From Amblyornis subalaris (Eukaryota > Chordata > Aves > Passeriformes > Ptilonorhynchidae): a stretch of 64,000 nt of DNA. Below are positions 10,640 through 22,950 of the stretch, one piece after another; position 1 is the stretch's first letter; every line of letters starts with the position of its first letter. The stretch lies in the NCBI GenBank assembly GCA_018881555.1, contig JACAXG010000205.1:372001-436000 (forward strand), given 5' to 3'. The notes beneath the pieces were generated by a model, which saw only the letters and a list, made by a program, of their open reading frames with translations, was not told the origin of the DNA and ran no database searches. Both the position numbers and the translations under genes were made by a program.

Positions 10640-13600
10640 CTGCAAAGAGCACAAGCAGAGGGGTTATGGCCAGAGAGCGCGGAGACGCCTGCCCGCTCAC
10701 AGATGTACCCCGCTCCTCCTCAAAGCACTGCTGCTATTTTAAAGCACACGACAGCTCTGCGTGAAGATTATGATAATTCACATAAAGTTGTCAGAGCCAA
10801 TAGTGTGTACAATCCCCTCTCCTTGGGGCAGTATTTAAGCCTTTATTGTTACTTTTTTTTTTCTCTGCGATATTTATGCAAGNAAGTGCTTTGAACATAA
10901 ACGATCGTAAAACAATTCACTTTCCCTCCCAACCAAGATGGATGCTGTAGCAAGTAAAGCTGTAAATTATTTAATACTGATTTAATACTTTTGCATTTCC
11001 CATGTTAGTTGCATCTTCAGCAGTGCAAAAGACAAAAAACACAGATAAAGAAAACAGCGCTTTTTAGAGAAGGAGACGGTAGCAGGATATTCACATGGGC
11101 TGAAGTCTGCATGAACAGACTGTCATTTTCTGTTTCTTCTCTTCTGAGCGGTCTTTTTCAACGCCAACAAAATAACCTTTTGAATTACATAAGCGTGACA
11201 TTCAATGCAAATGATGCTGTGCTGTAAGCCCTGGAGCCATTAGAGAAGTAAAAAGCTTTCTCTCTTCAAAAGGGCTGCGGAGTGATCAAACATGGGACTA
11301 GTGGATATGGCATTAACAGACTGTAAATTCAATAATTCCTTTTATAATGACAGATTAAGAATTCTTAATAGCATTATGCAAGCATCCCGTCAGGAGGAAA
11401 ATATTCTCCATTCAAGTGCCACAGTTTGATCTGAGCTCACCACTGTTTGGTGGACCCTGGCTATTGTGTCAAAAAAGTGAAGTCTGGGTCTCCATGCTAA
11501 CTCTGAATTGACAGAAAGGCGGTGTTCCTGCTTTGACTATAGAAACCCACTTGTGATGCTTCAGCCAGCACCCAAAGTAACTTGTTTCAAGACATAGGGC
11601 TTGTATGTTTGTTTCAAATTTACAGTATCTTGGACAGAACACATATTTACCCTAGATTACACCACATAGCGCACATATGAACTTGCCTAACTCCTTATAT
11701 ATGATATTCTACATGGAGTGCAAGGCTGTGTACTGTGTTTTACTTTGTAGACAAATTGCTCTTCCAGTGCCAGAAATAGCAGAGGAGTAAACAAGATAAG
11801 TAAAATTTGTGTCAAGATAGGTCAATTTACACTATTATACCTGACCTCCATAAATCCCAGAGCAGTTGAGCAAATACCCACTGAGTATGTCCAGAGTTTG
11901 TCTTGAAAGTGCTTATTGCCTTCACTGAACTAGAGTTTGCTCCCATCCTCACCAACAAAAAGCCCAAACAAGCAACCTCTACCCCCTTATTTGTTGCACT
12001 GCTTCATAAAGGAACCACCAATTTTTTTCAGCCAAGGGCAGCATGTGAGCTTTAGTGTCCATCTAAATCTAGAATAAATGCTAATATCCTCAAATTTTAC
12101 TTGGAAAAAGCTGCGAGTGCTNTGTACATATATATGCCCAGGCCAGCCTGAAATCAATGTGTAACCACTGCTAAATATTTGATGTCTGGAGAGTTTTGGG
12201 GAGGATTTGCCACTTGCTTCAGAACGAGACCAGGAAAGTAGGTCAGCAGCCTTAGCTGGCTTTTGAGCGCACTCGCGATCTGACAGCTTTCCTGATGGCA
12301 AGCTCGAATCCTTGGCTCCGGGGCTGCAGGAAATTTTGCAAAGTGTCTTTCAAAGCTGATGTTTGTATATGCATGTGTGATTTTGTTTACTTCATTTATT
12401 TAACGCGATGTAATCAAGAACGGCAAATTATATTAAGATGTTTCCTTTTGTGAAAGCAAATAAATTAACTAAAGTTAGTAATTTAACATATTAAAGTAAT
12501 TTGCCTACCCAGCAGGTAGTTCATTCCAAATCTTAATGACTTGTTAAATATTAAAAAGCTGAGGCAAAAGCCACGAAGAGACTTGGACACCCTGAAACTC
12601 CATGCGATGAGAACGAACTTGACAGTGGAGTGTACCTCTCTGACAGAAACTTTTGGACATAAAGCCTGCCTCTCCCATTCTCACTTCTTTACCTTCTCCT
12701 CCTCCATATGGTCTTCATGAGACCCAGAACCAGCTTCCTGAATTGGGTCATGTAGGATAAAATAAGTTTGTGAATTTTGATAGGATTTGGCTGCAAAAGG
12801 AGATCTTTTTCTTTTTAATAATCTTAGGTGCCACAGCACCTTTGTGCTTTGAGGACAGCCAGGCACTGATGGGAAGAGGTGTTAGAGATGTAGACTTTAA
12901 GTATTGACAGGGTTCTTCTGTCCCTTCATGGCTTCAGATTTAGATGTCTGCATGCTGGAATTTAAAAAATTTTTCAGTAAGGACCAACATGGAGCTACCT
13001 CTCTATGTGTATATAAAAACAAGGAAATGCAGATTAATGTTTTCCCCCAGTTATTATATGCATTATTCTATTCTATATTTTTTTAACATAAACATTCATG
13101 CTATTAGGGAGAGGCCCCCAAAGGCCAGGGCTGGAGCTCCTGCCCCATGAACAGAGGCTGAGGGACAGGGATGGTCCATTCAGGGAAAGAGCCTCTGGGG
13201 AGACAATGAGGACAGGGCCAGTTTCTTCACAGCAGTGCTCAGTGGAAGAGGGAGAGACAATGGGCATAAGTTGTGATATGGAAGATTCAAGCTGGATCTA
13301 GAAATAAAAAGCTGTTTTTCTACTTTCCCATAACTATCTAACTATTTGAGTATGTTTCCCAACTCAATCCCTCACCTCATGCTGATCATTATTTTTAAAA
13401 AGAGTGTGTTTCTCCTTGTGATGAATCTGGGCTGATTCTGGTCCATGCCTCAAGCTGGACCCCTGTGCATCTTGCAAGGGAAGCAGAGCTGAGGGATTCA
13501 GGGACAGGTGTCTGCCCCCAGCTCCACAGGGACACTGTCTGCTCACGCGCATGGGTACCAACAAAAGTTTCCTGGATTTTTAAATTTATCTTTAAGTGTC

Positions 13601-14412
13601 AGTTGCAGAAGAAAGTGCTTTAGGTAACACGCTTACCTAATGTCACTAAAGATCACAGAAGGACAGGTTTTGTAAGCTCTTCAAGTCAAAAGTTACAGTG
13701 GTATGTAGGTGTTTAAAGAAACATAGGAAAGAAGCATGTTATTCCTGGGAGAGGTGCTTCTACTTTTGGGAACAGTGAGAGGGTGGCTGTGTTATTCAGG
13801 CATGGAAATGGCTGATNTAAGGTCTCCTCAAAGCACTGCTCATCCCAGAGGAGGCAATATGAAGCCCAGTCAGTGATGTAGTAAACTTCATCTCAAGAAG
13901 ACCACTCTCACCACTGCAGGTATGCATCTCCAGCCTAGATGACCCGCTATAAAGGCAGGGTTCAAAAATAAACACAAATCTTACGGATCAATATGGATTT
14001 GAGATTTCTTTTTTTCTTCATCAGCCTGAGAAGCTGCAGTGGACAAGCAGGAGGCATTTTCAGCAGAGGCACATCTGTTGTCCCTGTCATCTTGTTCCCC
14101 AAGAGAAAGCAGCCAGTGTGCTGTGCATCACTGGGGTTGTGGGTGCCGGCAGCTGGGACCAGCGGGGAGGTTGTGGTTCCCAAAGTGGCGGTGGGATTTT
14201 GTCTCACCAAAAATCCATGGTTACCCCAACCATGGAAGCCAGGAGATGGCACTAAGGGTCCCTCTGTGGCCAGAGCCCTGACAGCAGGGTCACCTAGGCT
14301 GGCTGACTAAACTGCCCTTCTCCTGGTACAGAGCCAAAATATGAGGAGCATGTTATCAGTCCAGCACTCAAGTAAATGCTTTGTGACAAAGACAGGGTAA
14401 AAGGCAACTTAC
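10640..14412 (-). other. AOAH: AOAH intron w17/w18 (3.8 kb)
   Basis: Holds a decayed CR1 piece (13108-13325) and two AT-rich, repeat-free stretches (about 10766-11410 and 12340-12520) that look like possible conserved non-coding sequence. No exon recognised. Confidence 0.85.
13108..13325 (+). mobile_element. CR1 LINE, short decayed fragment
   Basis: Matches the part of CR1 between the ERLRE-like and RLNIRKNFF-like segments: GGCCAGGGCTGGAGCTCCTG, then CAGAGGCTGAGGGACAGGG, then GAGACAATGGGCATAAG and AGATTCAAGCTGGATCTAGA. Neither a 3' tail nor an open frame remains. Boundaries are approximate. Confidence 0.7.
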
Positions 14413-14509
14413 TTTGTCTCAGTGGGAAATCCATGTAGAAAATATCAAAGTTGGCAAATTTCTCAGATCTTGCTATTTCTTTCAGGACATTGGAAAGTTG
14501 TAACGCTCT
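14413..14509 (-). CDS. AOAH: AOAH exon w17
   Basis: Encodes residues 397-428 plus one base of T429: RALQLSNVLKEIARSEKFAN then FDIFYMDFPLRQ (human RAEQLSNTLKKIAASKKFTNFNLFYMDFAFHEIIQ). The helix and FYMDF strand are clear. The acceptor is ACTTTTGCAG, chosen among AGAGAG repeats because it gives phase 0 after w16. The donor is AAA|GTAAGT. Confidence 0.96.
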
Positions 14510-16086
14510 CTGCAAAAGTCAAGCAATTTAATGACTGTTCATTGCTATTCATGCTGCTTTGCATGGATTCAGCTTGTGTCACTGATGCACAGCCAGGAAT
14601 TTGAAAGCTAATGTTGCCCTTTCAGCTGGTGGGAAGGAGGTGAAATGGGACTCTTCGTCATAACACAGACTTGCGTGAGCACCAGCAGCCTTTGGGCTAC
14701 CCAGCTCATCATACACACATCCTTGCAGGTTGCACTGAGGCCTCAGCTGATTTAGTAAGCTTAATACAGCATATGCCTATTTTACTGGAGAGTTCTTTTA
14801 GTAGTGTCCCTATGCTTATATAAGTATTCTAAGTTTCTCGGTTTTGGAGCCCAGTAATTTTCATTCCTCTGAAAGAAACGCAAAACTTTTCTACAAGAAA
14901 AATGTTCTCTCTTCTCCTATTATCCTTCCTGCTACCAAGTCGTGGATGCTAATGCTTATCTATGCAGACCAAATTCCACCCTTACTTTCAGAAGAGTAAA
15001 TTACCTCCATTGAGCGTCTGCCTAACTGATACATCCAGTGTAATTTCTGCAGCCATAACAGAGATCAGGATCTCCTAAATATTTAAATTGTGCAGTTTGG
15101 ATAATAACATAGACAATTAGTTTCAGACAGGGGCTCAGGATGATTAATTCATACCCTGCAGACATATGCATTGTTCATGGACAGAAGTTACATGTACTCT
15201 ATGTTCTGTATTGTTGGTAGGAATATATAAGATGCAATTCTGCAAAGGTTTAGGAATGTGCTTAATTGCCTTCTCTGAAGTCAAGAGGGACAGAGCATAA
15301 AATGAAATACGTATGTAAGCTTTGGTGAAATTAAGGCCATATTTTGTTGTTTAGTGAATGCAAACTTTAATACAACCATACACAGAGATGACACCTTTGA
15401 TAATATTTGTTACTGGCTCTTTTACATGGCTGCAGGGAATTGCTGGGATTAAAAATCAGCTTGTACCATAAGAAAATAAGTGGCTGGTATTATGTGTCAT
15501 TCATTTCTGCAGCCAGATTTTTAGGGTGAGTTTTAAGACATCTCTGTTCTGTCTGTTCCCATTCCTGCACTGAGCCTGGATGCTCCCTGGTCACACCATC
15601 TGGTGATTAAGTCCACAGAAATGTGTCTGAGGAAGATTAGCACAAATCCCAAATGAAAACAGGGTAATGCTCTTGCTCTTAGGACCCGCTCTTGCAGCCA
15701 GCAAAATCTATGCAGCTGGCTTGTCATACCAACAGCTACTTGATTCACAAGCCTTTCCTGTCTTATCAGGTACATTTTCTTCTTAAAGAACATGAACCTG
15801 AACAGTTTTGTCTCGCCGAGATCACATCCCTTGAGAATAAATTTGGGTAGCTGAGATGTTGTAACAGGAATACCTTTACAATTCCCTTAACTTGAGCATG
15901 CTGCCTCCCAGAGCCTGAGAGGCATTTGAAAGGATGGGTACAGAGGTTTCCACATCTCCTCCTTGCCTTTGGAAGAAAAAAATGTGCTGATATGTTGCCT
16001 TTGAGGCAGTTGGGCTTATCTCCTCAGACACAGGGCAGAGTGTCTGTGCACTGGGGTGATCCCATTGCAGCGCCATTGAGACTTAC
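14510..16086 (-). other. AOAH: AOAH intron w16/w17 (1.6 kb)
   Basis: GT..AG intron of unremarkable AT-rich sequence; I see no repeat, exon or RNA gene in it. Confidence 0.85.
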
Positions 16087-16146
16087 CTCCGAGGTCAGAT
16101 TCCTGAGGGTCTCATTGGGGGTCAGCCAGCCGCTGCAGGGGCTCAC
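16087..16146 (-). CDS. AOAH: AOAH exon w16
   Basis: A 60-bp phase 0-0 exon for residues 377-396, VSPCSGWLTPNETLRNLTSE (human VSPCHGWMSSNKTLRTLTSE). Carries conserved C380 and two sequons, N387-E-T and N392-L-T. The acceptor is CTGCCCAG and the donor GAG|GTAAGT. It is separated from w15 by an intron of only 80 bp. Confidence 0.97.
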
Positions 16147-16226
16147 CTGGGCAGGCATGAGGAGAGGGGCTTTAGCAGCAGACCAAGAGGAAAGGGGGCC
16201 TCCTAAGCTACAGCTGCACACCTTAC
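16147..16226 (-). other. AOAH: AOAH intron w15/w16, only 80 bp
   Basis: Starts GTAAGG and ends CTGCCCAG. At 80 bp it is close to the minimum seen for vertebrate introns, while the neighbouring introns run to kilobases. Both flanking exons are strongly conserved, so the boundaries are secure. Confidence 0.95.
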
Positions 16227-16285
16227 CTGGAGGCAGTCNAGGAAAGAATAGAGTTGACTGTACGTGACATCCTTGTTCAGTTGTC
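16227..16285 (-). CDS. AOAH: AOAH exon w15
   Basis: Completes G357 and encodes residues 358-376, QLNKDVTYSQLYSFLDCLQ (human QLNKDMTYAQLYSFLNCLQ). The acceptor is TGCTTTGCAG and the donor CAG|GTAAGG, phase 0. The N at 16239 is the third base of a CTN codon and is silent (Leu). Confidence 0.97.
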
Positions 16286-18666
16286 CTGCAAAGCATAGAG
16301 AGGGAAACTTCACGTGCCTGATCGCTAAATGTGACTTCATTTTGCAGGTCTGTGAACTCCCATGCATTACAGCCCTGGGTGGCAAGAGGCACCCCAGGAG
16401 CCCCATTGCACCCCCCACCCACAGGTTACCCTCCCACCACCAGTGCTGGGGTGCGATGGAGGTGGCACCAAGGCATCCCTCCTGCTGAGGTGCCCATGTC
16501 CTCATGGNGTGCAGAGCCCCACACCTGCTTCTCCTGCATCCCTCTCCTGCCTTTCATAGGTGATTTGCCTCACATGTGGTGTTAGTCATCACAGCCCATG
16601 CCAATCTCCAAGGTGCGTGACTGGTATTTTTCCATTAATGTGTCTCTCACCCGCCAAAGAAATGCAGGGTTTTGCGAAGTTGAAGGGTGCCTGTATACAC
16701 TTAGAGTTTTGCATTTACCTTGCAGATGTGAGCCTTAAAAGGGAGAAACAATTTTGCTGTCATGGAGGGAAGTGGATATGCTTGTGTGGGTGAGCAAATT
16801 CAAGCACCAAGTCAAACACCCAGCTAACATTCCCTAAAACTCACTGTGCTACCCAATAGCTTGGCTTGCTGAGAAAATTATCCATTTTCTTGATCTTTTT
16901 GCTTCTTTGGTAGCTACAACTGAAATGGGAATTAAATGGTCACTTTTTTTGTATTAGTTGTATTATTGTTTGTAGTACACTGATCATCCTGTCAGGCTTT
17001 GATATTTTTGCAGTTCTGAAATATCTGAGTATTTTACCGTTGTTTTTGGGAACTGCAAAGTATAATATCTCCCAAGTGAAATAGGCTTCTCAATTTGCTT
17101 TGCAGTGGCTCCCTGACACAGACGTGTTTCCTGCCTATCACACAGTTACCTATCACCCAGCAACAGTATCAGCTGCCCAGGAAGCAAAAGTTGAGGAATT
17201 CAAAGATATAGTGTTCACTTCTGGATATTGGGGATGTCCCAGATCCCTGTAGCCTGAAGCATCAGGCCCTGGGATGGGCTGTCAGGGGGACCAGGGATTT
17301 GGCAGAAAGCCACACTGATGTCTGGTCACGCCTGACTGGCAACCAAATGGGGAAACCTGCTCACAGCCTGTTGGAGGATGTGCCAGAAAGGGTCCCTTGT
17401 TGCAAAACGTGTTGCTTAGGATTAATCAGGTCCCTCCAAGGCAAATCAGCCCCTCTGAAAATTTTCCAACTGATCCTGTAGTTAATCACTCCTGATTTGG
17501 CTGTGTTTTGCCTCTAGTAATAGATATCCAGTTAGAGGAACTGTGATAAACATGCATTCAGGGGAAGAAATGGGTTTATGTGACTGAAAAACAATTATCA
17601 CAGGTTCTCCCTGCCCTGAAAGGGGCAAGATTTTTCTCTTTTTTTTTTTTTCATTGGTAGTAGTATAGTGCTTATCAGGGAAAAACATAAGAATAGAAAT
17701 GGGGAAGATGTGGGCCTACTCTTAATGACTGGGGAACTGTGGGGAAACCACAGCACAGAGTGCGCTGGAAGCTGTGTTACCCAGTGGTTGCCAAAATCAT
17801 CTGAAGCTGTAATATACCATTTTAATGATGTAATTTAGCTTCTCTCTCTCTCTTTGCTGGTGAGAACTAACATGACAATGATTTCCTGCTTGTCAGATGC
17901 AAAAGAGATTCCTTTACTCAAATACAAATAAGTACATGCTTTTGGTCTAGAAAGCCAAGAAGCGAGTGGTCTGTTAATGCTCAGATATATGGTTTCATTC
18001 ACACCCTGAGATGACAGGCTCCCAAAGACAGCCTCCAAATCTCTGAAAAAAAAATGCCTCAAAGCACTTTACAGCAACTACTTTCTGAGGGAGTGCCCCA
18101 AAATACGCCTGCACATGGTGTGAGGTTTCAATTGTCACATACAGGTAGTGTAGGAGGTGCCAGGCACCCAGCACTGGAGGAAAATTTATTTCTCTAATAC
18201 AAAACCAATCTTTTGCAACCCCCTGACTTGATCTTCTGTCCTGGTCCACATCCAGTTTTACCACAACATCCATGAGTCAGTGAGTGTCAACTAAATGTCC
18301 ATCTCCACCTGTGACAACAATCAGGATGCAGTGCAGGCAGGCCAGCCATAATTTTGGGCCAAGACTGAGGTAGAACAGCTTGTTTACACATCCACAGCAT
18401 GTGTTGAGCCTGGTTTGGAGCTAGGTGGGTATGGCTGGTGGGAGAACCAGGCAGAATAGGGGGTCTGACCTGTCCTGCACTGGGGATGGTAGGAGCTGTC
18501 ATTCCTACTTCTGCAGCACAGCCAATATCTGACTCATATTTCTCAGATCTCCTCCACTCTGTCAGGTTTCCTTGAAATCATCAATAGATTCATAGATTAT
18601 TTAGGGAGAGAAGACAGCATGAACAGGCAGATGACCAGGAGGAATCCCACACCACCTCATATTTAC
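16286..18666 (-). other. AOAH: AOAH intron w14/w15 (2.4 kb)
   Basis: GT..AG intron with a short T tract at about 17639-17651 and a short CT run near 17840-17851. No exon or mobile element recognised. Confidence 0.85.
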
Positions 18667-18839
18667 CTAGAGGATGGTATCTGTCATGCAGGTTATCCCA
18701 GAGGAAGCGACCATCTACCAAGCCTGTTAAAATCACATGGCTGCCATTTGGAAGATAGGAGTCCAGGTACCGCAGAGCTTGCACCACATTGGAGAGCATT
18801 TCTTTGGGTGTAGTCATATGGGCCAGCGTGTCACGTTCC
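18667..18839 (-). CDS. AOAH: AOAH exon w14: longest exon, lipase domain
   Basis: Encodes residues 300-356 and one base of G357, including HMTTPKEMLSNVVQALRYLD, SYLPNGSHVILTGLVDGRFL and WDNLHDRYHPL. These follow human MTTPEKLYSNVMQTLKHLNSHLPNGSHVILYGLPDGTFLWDNLHNRYHPLG closely. N330-G-S is a conserved sequon. The acceptor is CTTCTTTAG and the donor G|GTAAAT. The 173-bp length fits the phase. An ERVL-type LTR starts about 250 bp upstream of its acceptor. Confidence 0.98.
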
Positions 18840-19091
18840 CTAAAGAAGAGGATGCCAATGGGACATTGTGTCAGGTAATACTGTGTCCCCAAAAATGCAC
18901 CTGGAACAGTGTCATTTTCCCTGTTTGCGGCTCTTCCACATTAAGTCAGCTGAATAGAACCTTATAAAAATGTGGCAATGTCTCTCGTTGTTGCCAAAAT
19001 CAAATGTGGTATAAAAACCTCCCTCCCTCAATGTACCCTGTCTCTCTGCTAAAAACAGACAGATGCATCCCTTTTTTATAGAGAGGACTCC

Positions 19092-19659
19092 TGTTGTGGG
19101 TTAACCCCAGCGGGCAGCTAAGCATCACACAGCTGCTCACCTGCTTCCCTTCCTCCCCAGTGAGACAGGGCAAGAAGAGAGAGTAAAAGCAAGAAATATT
19201 GAGGGCCAAGGTAAAAAACCAAAGCAAACCATTCTTTTTCTATAAGTGAAGGAAAAGTAGAAGAAGAGAGAAAACAAGCAAAGAAATGATGCAAAGATAA
19301 TCCCTCATCACCTCCCATGGATAGACCAATACCCAACCAGTTGCTGAGCAAAAATCTGCTTAACCTCCCTAAAATCCCTCCCTTTTCATTGCTGAGCATG
19401 ATGTTACATGACATGGACTATCCCTTTGGTCAGTTTGGGTCATCTGCCCAGTTGTGACCCCTCCCAACATGCACCCCCGATCTATTCACTGGAGGGGCAA
19501 AATGAGGAACAGAGAATGCCCTGATGATGTGCAAACACAGCTCAGCAGTAGCTACAACTTTATTGTGTTACCAGCATTGTTTTGGTCAGATAAGTAAAAT
19601 ACAGCACCATAGGAGCTGCTGTGAAGAAAATTAACTCCATCCTAGCCAGGCCCAGCACA
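19092..19659 (-). mobile_element. Solo LTR of an avian ERVL-type retrovirus
   Basis: Read on the minus strand it begins TGTGCTGGGCCTGGCTAGGA, contains GACCCAAACTGACCAAAGGG at its middle, and ends GCTGGGGTTAACCCACAACA. These are the landmarks of a very common avian ERVL LTR family, with TG..CA ends. No gag, pol or env sequence flanks it, so it is a solo LTR left by recombination. The usual TATA-box segment is degraded, and I see no matching 5-bp target duplication, both consistent with an old insertion. It lies in the same orientation as AOAH, about 250 bp upstream of exon w14. Confidence 0.88.
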
Positions 19660-22600
19660 CTTCTATAAAGCAAAAGCCCTAGCTCTCCTACTGGAATTAT
19701 TCTATAGTTTGCCAATGAGTTAGTCTTTATTCNCAGTGTAGAGAGGAAAATCAGAGCCGTGAAGCAAACAATGACCACATTGTTTTCCCATGGTGTTAAA
19801 AATCCATGTAAAAGTACTCCAGTAACCCTGGCACCTCANTGTTGCAGAACATCTTAAACCATGTGATATCAACACAGAAACTTGCCGACCTGTATTCCTT
19901 AAAAATCCATAGTGCTTTTGGTTACAGCAAAGACACTGTCCNTGGTGTACAAACCAAACTCTGCAACTGACATTTGACTGATCTATTGTCTACCTCAAGT
20001 TTCAGCAGGAAAAGGATCCATTGCCCTAAAGGGATGCAGGGTGATGTTGCACCTGGTTAAGAGTCTCCATGGTTCTGCTCTGAACCAGCAGAAATGGGGC
20101 TGCACCACACACATGGCTTTAGGGTGCAGGATGTCCTACAGCTGGGTGACAGTAGGACTTCCTTTTCCATGGGTTCCTGTGCAAAGTTTACATTCAACAT
20201 GTTCTTTGATTGTGCAAGGTAGGAATATTGAAGATAGCTTTGTCTCTCACATGTCCTATGCCTCTTGCTACAGCTCTGCAGGAGGGCAGGAGAGGGGTCT
20301 GGGCAAACATGTGAGCCAGGAGAGNGGTGATATTTGAGATTAAAATAGTCCACTGGGGTACAGGAGCTGTGTCAGTGTTCCACATGGACCAAATGCCCAC
20401 ATTTTGTGACACACTTTCAGGCATGAACCTCTACAAGCCACGGTCCCTGGCTCAAGTTTATCCTTTCCCTCTTGCATTTAGCTGTAAATGCTGCAGGAGT
20501 GTGGGGGGAAATTAAATCCTAAAGTTGAAATACATTTCAATTTATATAAGAAAAACAAACAAGCAAAAGCACCCCAGGCTGCCTGGAGAACACTGCTCTA
20601 GTTATGTTATTATAGCAACCACTTTATTACAGAAAAAGCGTTCACGTGCTCTCCCCTCCGAGAGCTATTGCCACGCTTTCATGGTGCACGTGTCTGTAAC
20701 AGGGGCTGAGAGCAAGGGGGGGAAACATAGCCCTTAGAAGGCTCTCCTATCCCAGCAAGAGTAAATCCATGGTATGGGGAGGGACCCCAGCTCCGTTAGA
20801 TTCCAATCTGGCAACCCTAATGGGAGGCAGAGCAGGGCTCGCTCTGGGTAAGAGTCTCTCTTTGTCTGGAGATGTCCCCTTGCCCTCTCTCAGCGTGAAG
20901 AGTCAGTGGGAAAGAAGGACACCACTGTATGTTTTCACCAAAACAGGTAGCTCCAGGCTGGCCAGGGCTCCCTTGTGGCACACAGGGCGGAGCATGGAAA
21001 TTCATAAGTTGCCTTATTTTGAATTGTGAAAGGCAGTAAGGACATGTGTTTGCAACACAAGAGACCACAGACATAGCAACAAGGGGACCACAGTTGGGAC
21101 TTGGAGCACATCAATGTCTGTGACAGCGCATGGCAGGGACCAAGCACATTGGGAAGCTGTCACAGGGTCTTGTGACAGTTTTCATTGCATGTTGGTGGTG
21201 CGGCTCAGCTGACCAAGGTGTTCAGAGAGAAATGCTGCTGAGGAGCTGATTGTGTTGCTCAAGAGGAAAGACAGGGGATGTTCTTCTGAGCAGGAAGGCT
21301 GCACTAATGTCCACCCTCATTGNTTTAGTGGCTCACACATTTTCTCCTCATAGGCTTGTAGGGAAGCAATCACCTTAGCAGCTAGCAGGCTCCATCCAGG
21401 TCCTTTCNACAGGAAAGTCCTTTAATCTTTTTCATGGCTTCCAAGAGGAAAAAGAAGGGCAAACTTGATGCTTGCAATGCAGAGCAATCTGCTGGGGAAT
21501 CGGGTCAGACTCCTTATCAGTGAATACCACAGAAGCAGGAGCTTTCCAAGGCACTGTTGCTCTGTCTCAAGGCATTAGAAATGCTTGGACTTGGAGTGGG
21601 GGAGTGGGTGCTGAGTCCTGTGTGGGAGAAACATGTTCTCTAACAAGGATTTGGGATTTTTCAGTGAGCTGCATTTTGCATACAAAATAATAATTGGGCA
21701 AGTTTACTGGCCCCAGAAATTTATCTTAATGCAGTATGTGCTGCTGAAGAATTTGAGACTTTCTGGCTAGGGAGAACTGAAAAACAGCATTAAGATTCAG
21801 GTTTATCCTTGTGACAGCCACCTGATCAACCTAGTTTTGAGATAAGACTGTGGATTTGCTCTGAAATTACTTCATTTTGCCTACAGGTGTTTCAGCACTT
21901 GATTTCAAAATACTGCTCTGATGTAAGGCCTCTACCACAAGTAAACATGTCAGTATAAGCCAAAATTAATATGACATTCATAATTCCACTTTCTCTTGGC
22001 ATACTCTGTTGAAGTCATGCAGATATGTCAGTGTATTTCTTCACATTTCCCTTCTGTGCCAGGCCATGAAATTAAAACTGTACAAGAAGAAAGCAACCTT
22101 GTAGGCATGTTTGATTTTGGCTCTGCCACAAGGACTTCAAGGTGCCTGGGTGAGCACTGGGGCCTGTTGTGGTACCCTCACCTCATCCCCCTGGGCTCAC
22201 TGCACAGGGGTGGTACGCCCAGGGCATGAGGGCTAGAGGTACTGCCTGCTCAAGCACTGTTTTCAGGGATGGAGGGGTGCAGCAGATCTTTGGTGCAGAT
22301 AGTCTTGCAATAAGAGAGCATTATGCCCTTGCTGACACTGGTGTCACTTTGTACAACGTCTGTTCATGGTGGGTTCCTGCTCACTCTGCTCTGCTGCTGT
22401 CACCTTTCTGTTTGTTGCAGATGCCATAACTGCAGATCTGTGAGAGAGAGTTGGAGAAATTGTGCCTTACCCCGAATGCAACTAANATTTGCGATAATCG
22501 TACAGCATTTGAGACTCCTGGTGCTCATTATTTTCTTGTCTGATTTTTTTTTTGTTGTTGTTCTAGGCCTCTGTGTCCCACATTTACACCTCAGTGGGCT

Positions 22601-22891
22601 GAGAAATACCATTGCCATCTGTCTTTATTTTTCTAACCCCCCTGTTTGGACACCATGGTGTGGAGACTACTGGGAATGTGTAACACAGGCTGCCAATTTC
22701 ATTATCTTTTTCCTCAGCAAACATCCATATTGCCCCGCTCTTTGCACAGGATGGAATACCCGCATTTTAACAATGCTTTGGGTAAGAGCTGTGTCTCCAG
22801 TACGCTCAGCACACCTCTCTCTTTTGAAGCTGAAATCCGGGATAAGGCCAGGAAGGCTTTATTACTGTAGTTTAAAGCTGTCTTGAAGAGG

Positions 22892-22950
22892 TTTTTATTT
22901 GTCAAGCCCATTGGAGCTTTGGGTTTGAAGTCAAGCCCATTGGATGCTCT
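22892..22950. repeat. Small tandem duplication (29-bp period)
   Basis: The 15-mer GTCAAGCCCATTGGA occurs at 22901-22915 and again at 22930-22944, with partly matching flanks (ATTT.. / GTTTGAA..). Two copies only, intronic. Confidence 0.75.

Noticed and set aside
19118..19414. 98-codon minus-strand open frame
   Set aside because: Lies inside the solo LTR; LTR sequence, not a gene.
22323..22886. 187-codon plus-strand open frame
   Set aside because: Composition is Cys/Leu/Ser-rich low-information translation of pyrimidine-rich DNA, contains an ambiguous codon, and matches nothing known; most likely chance.
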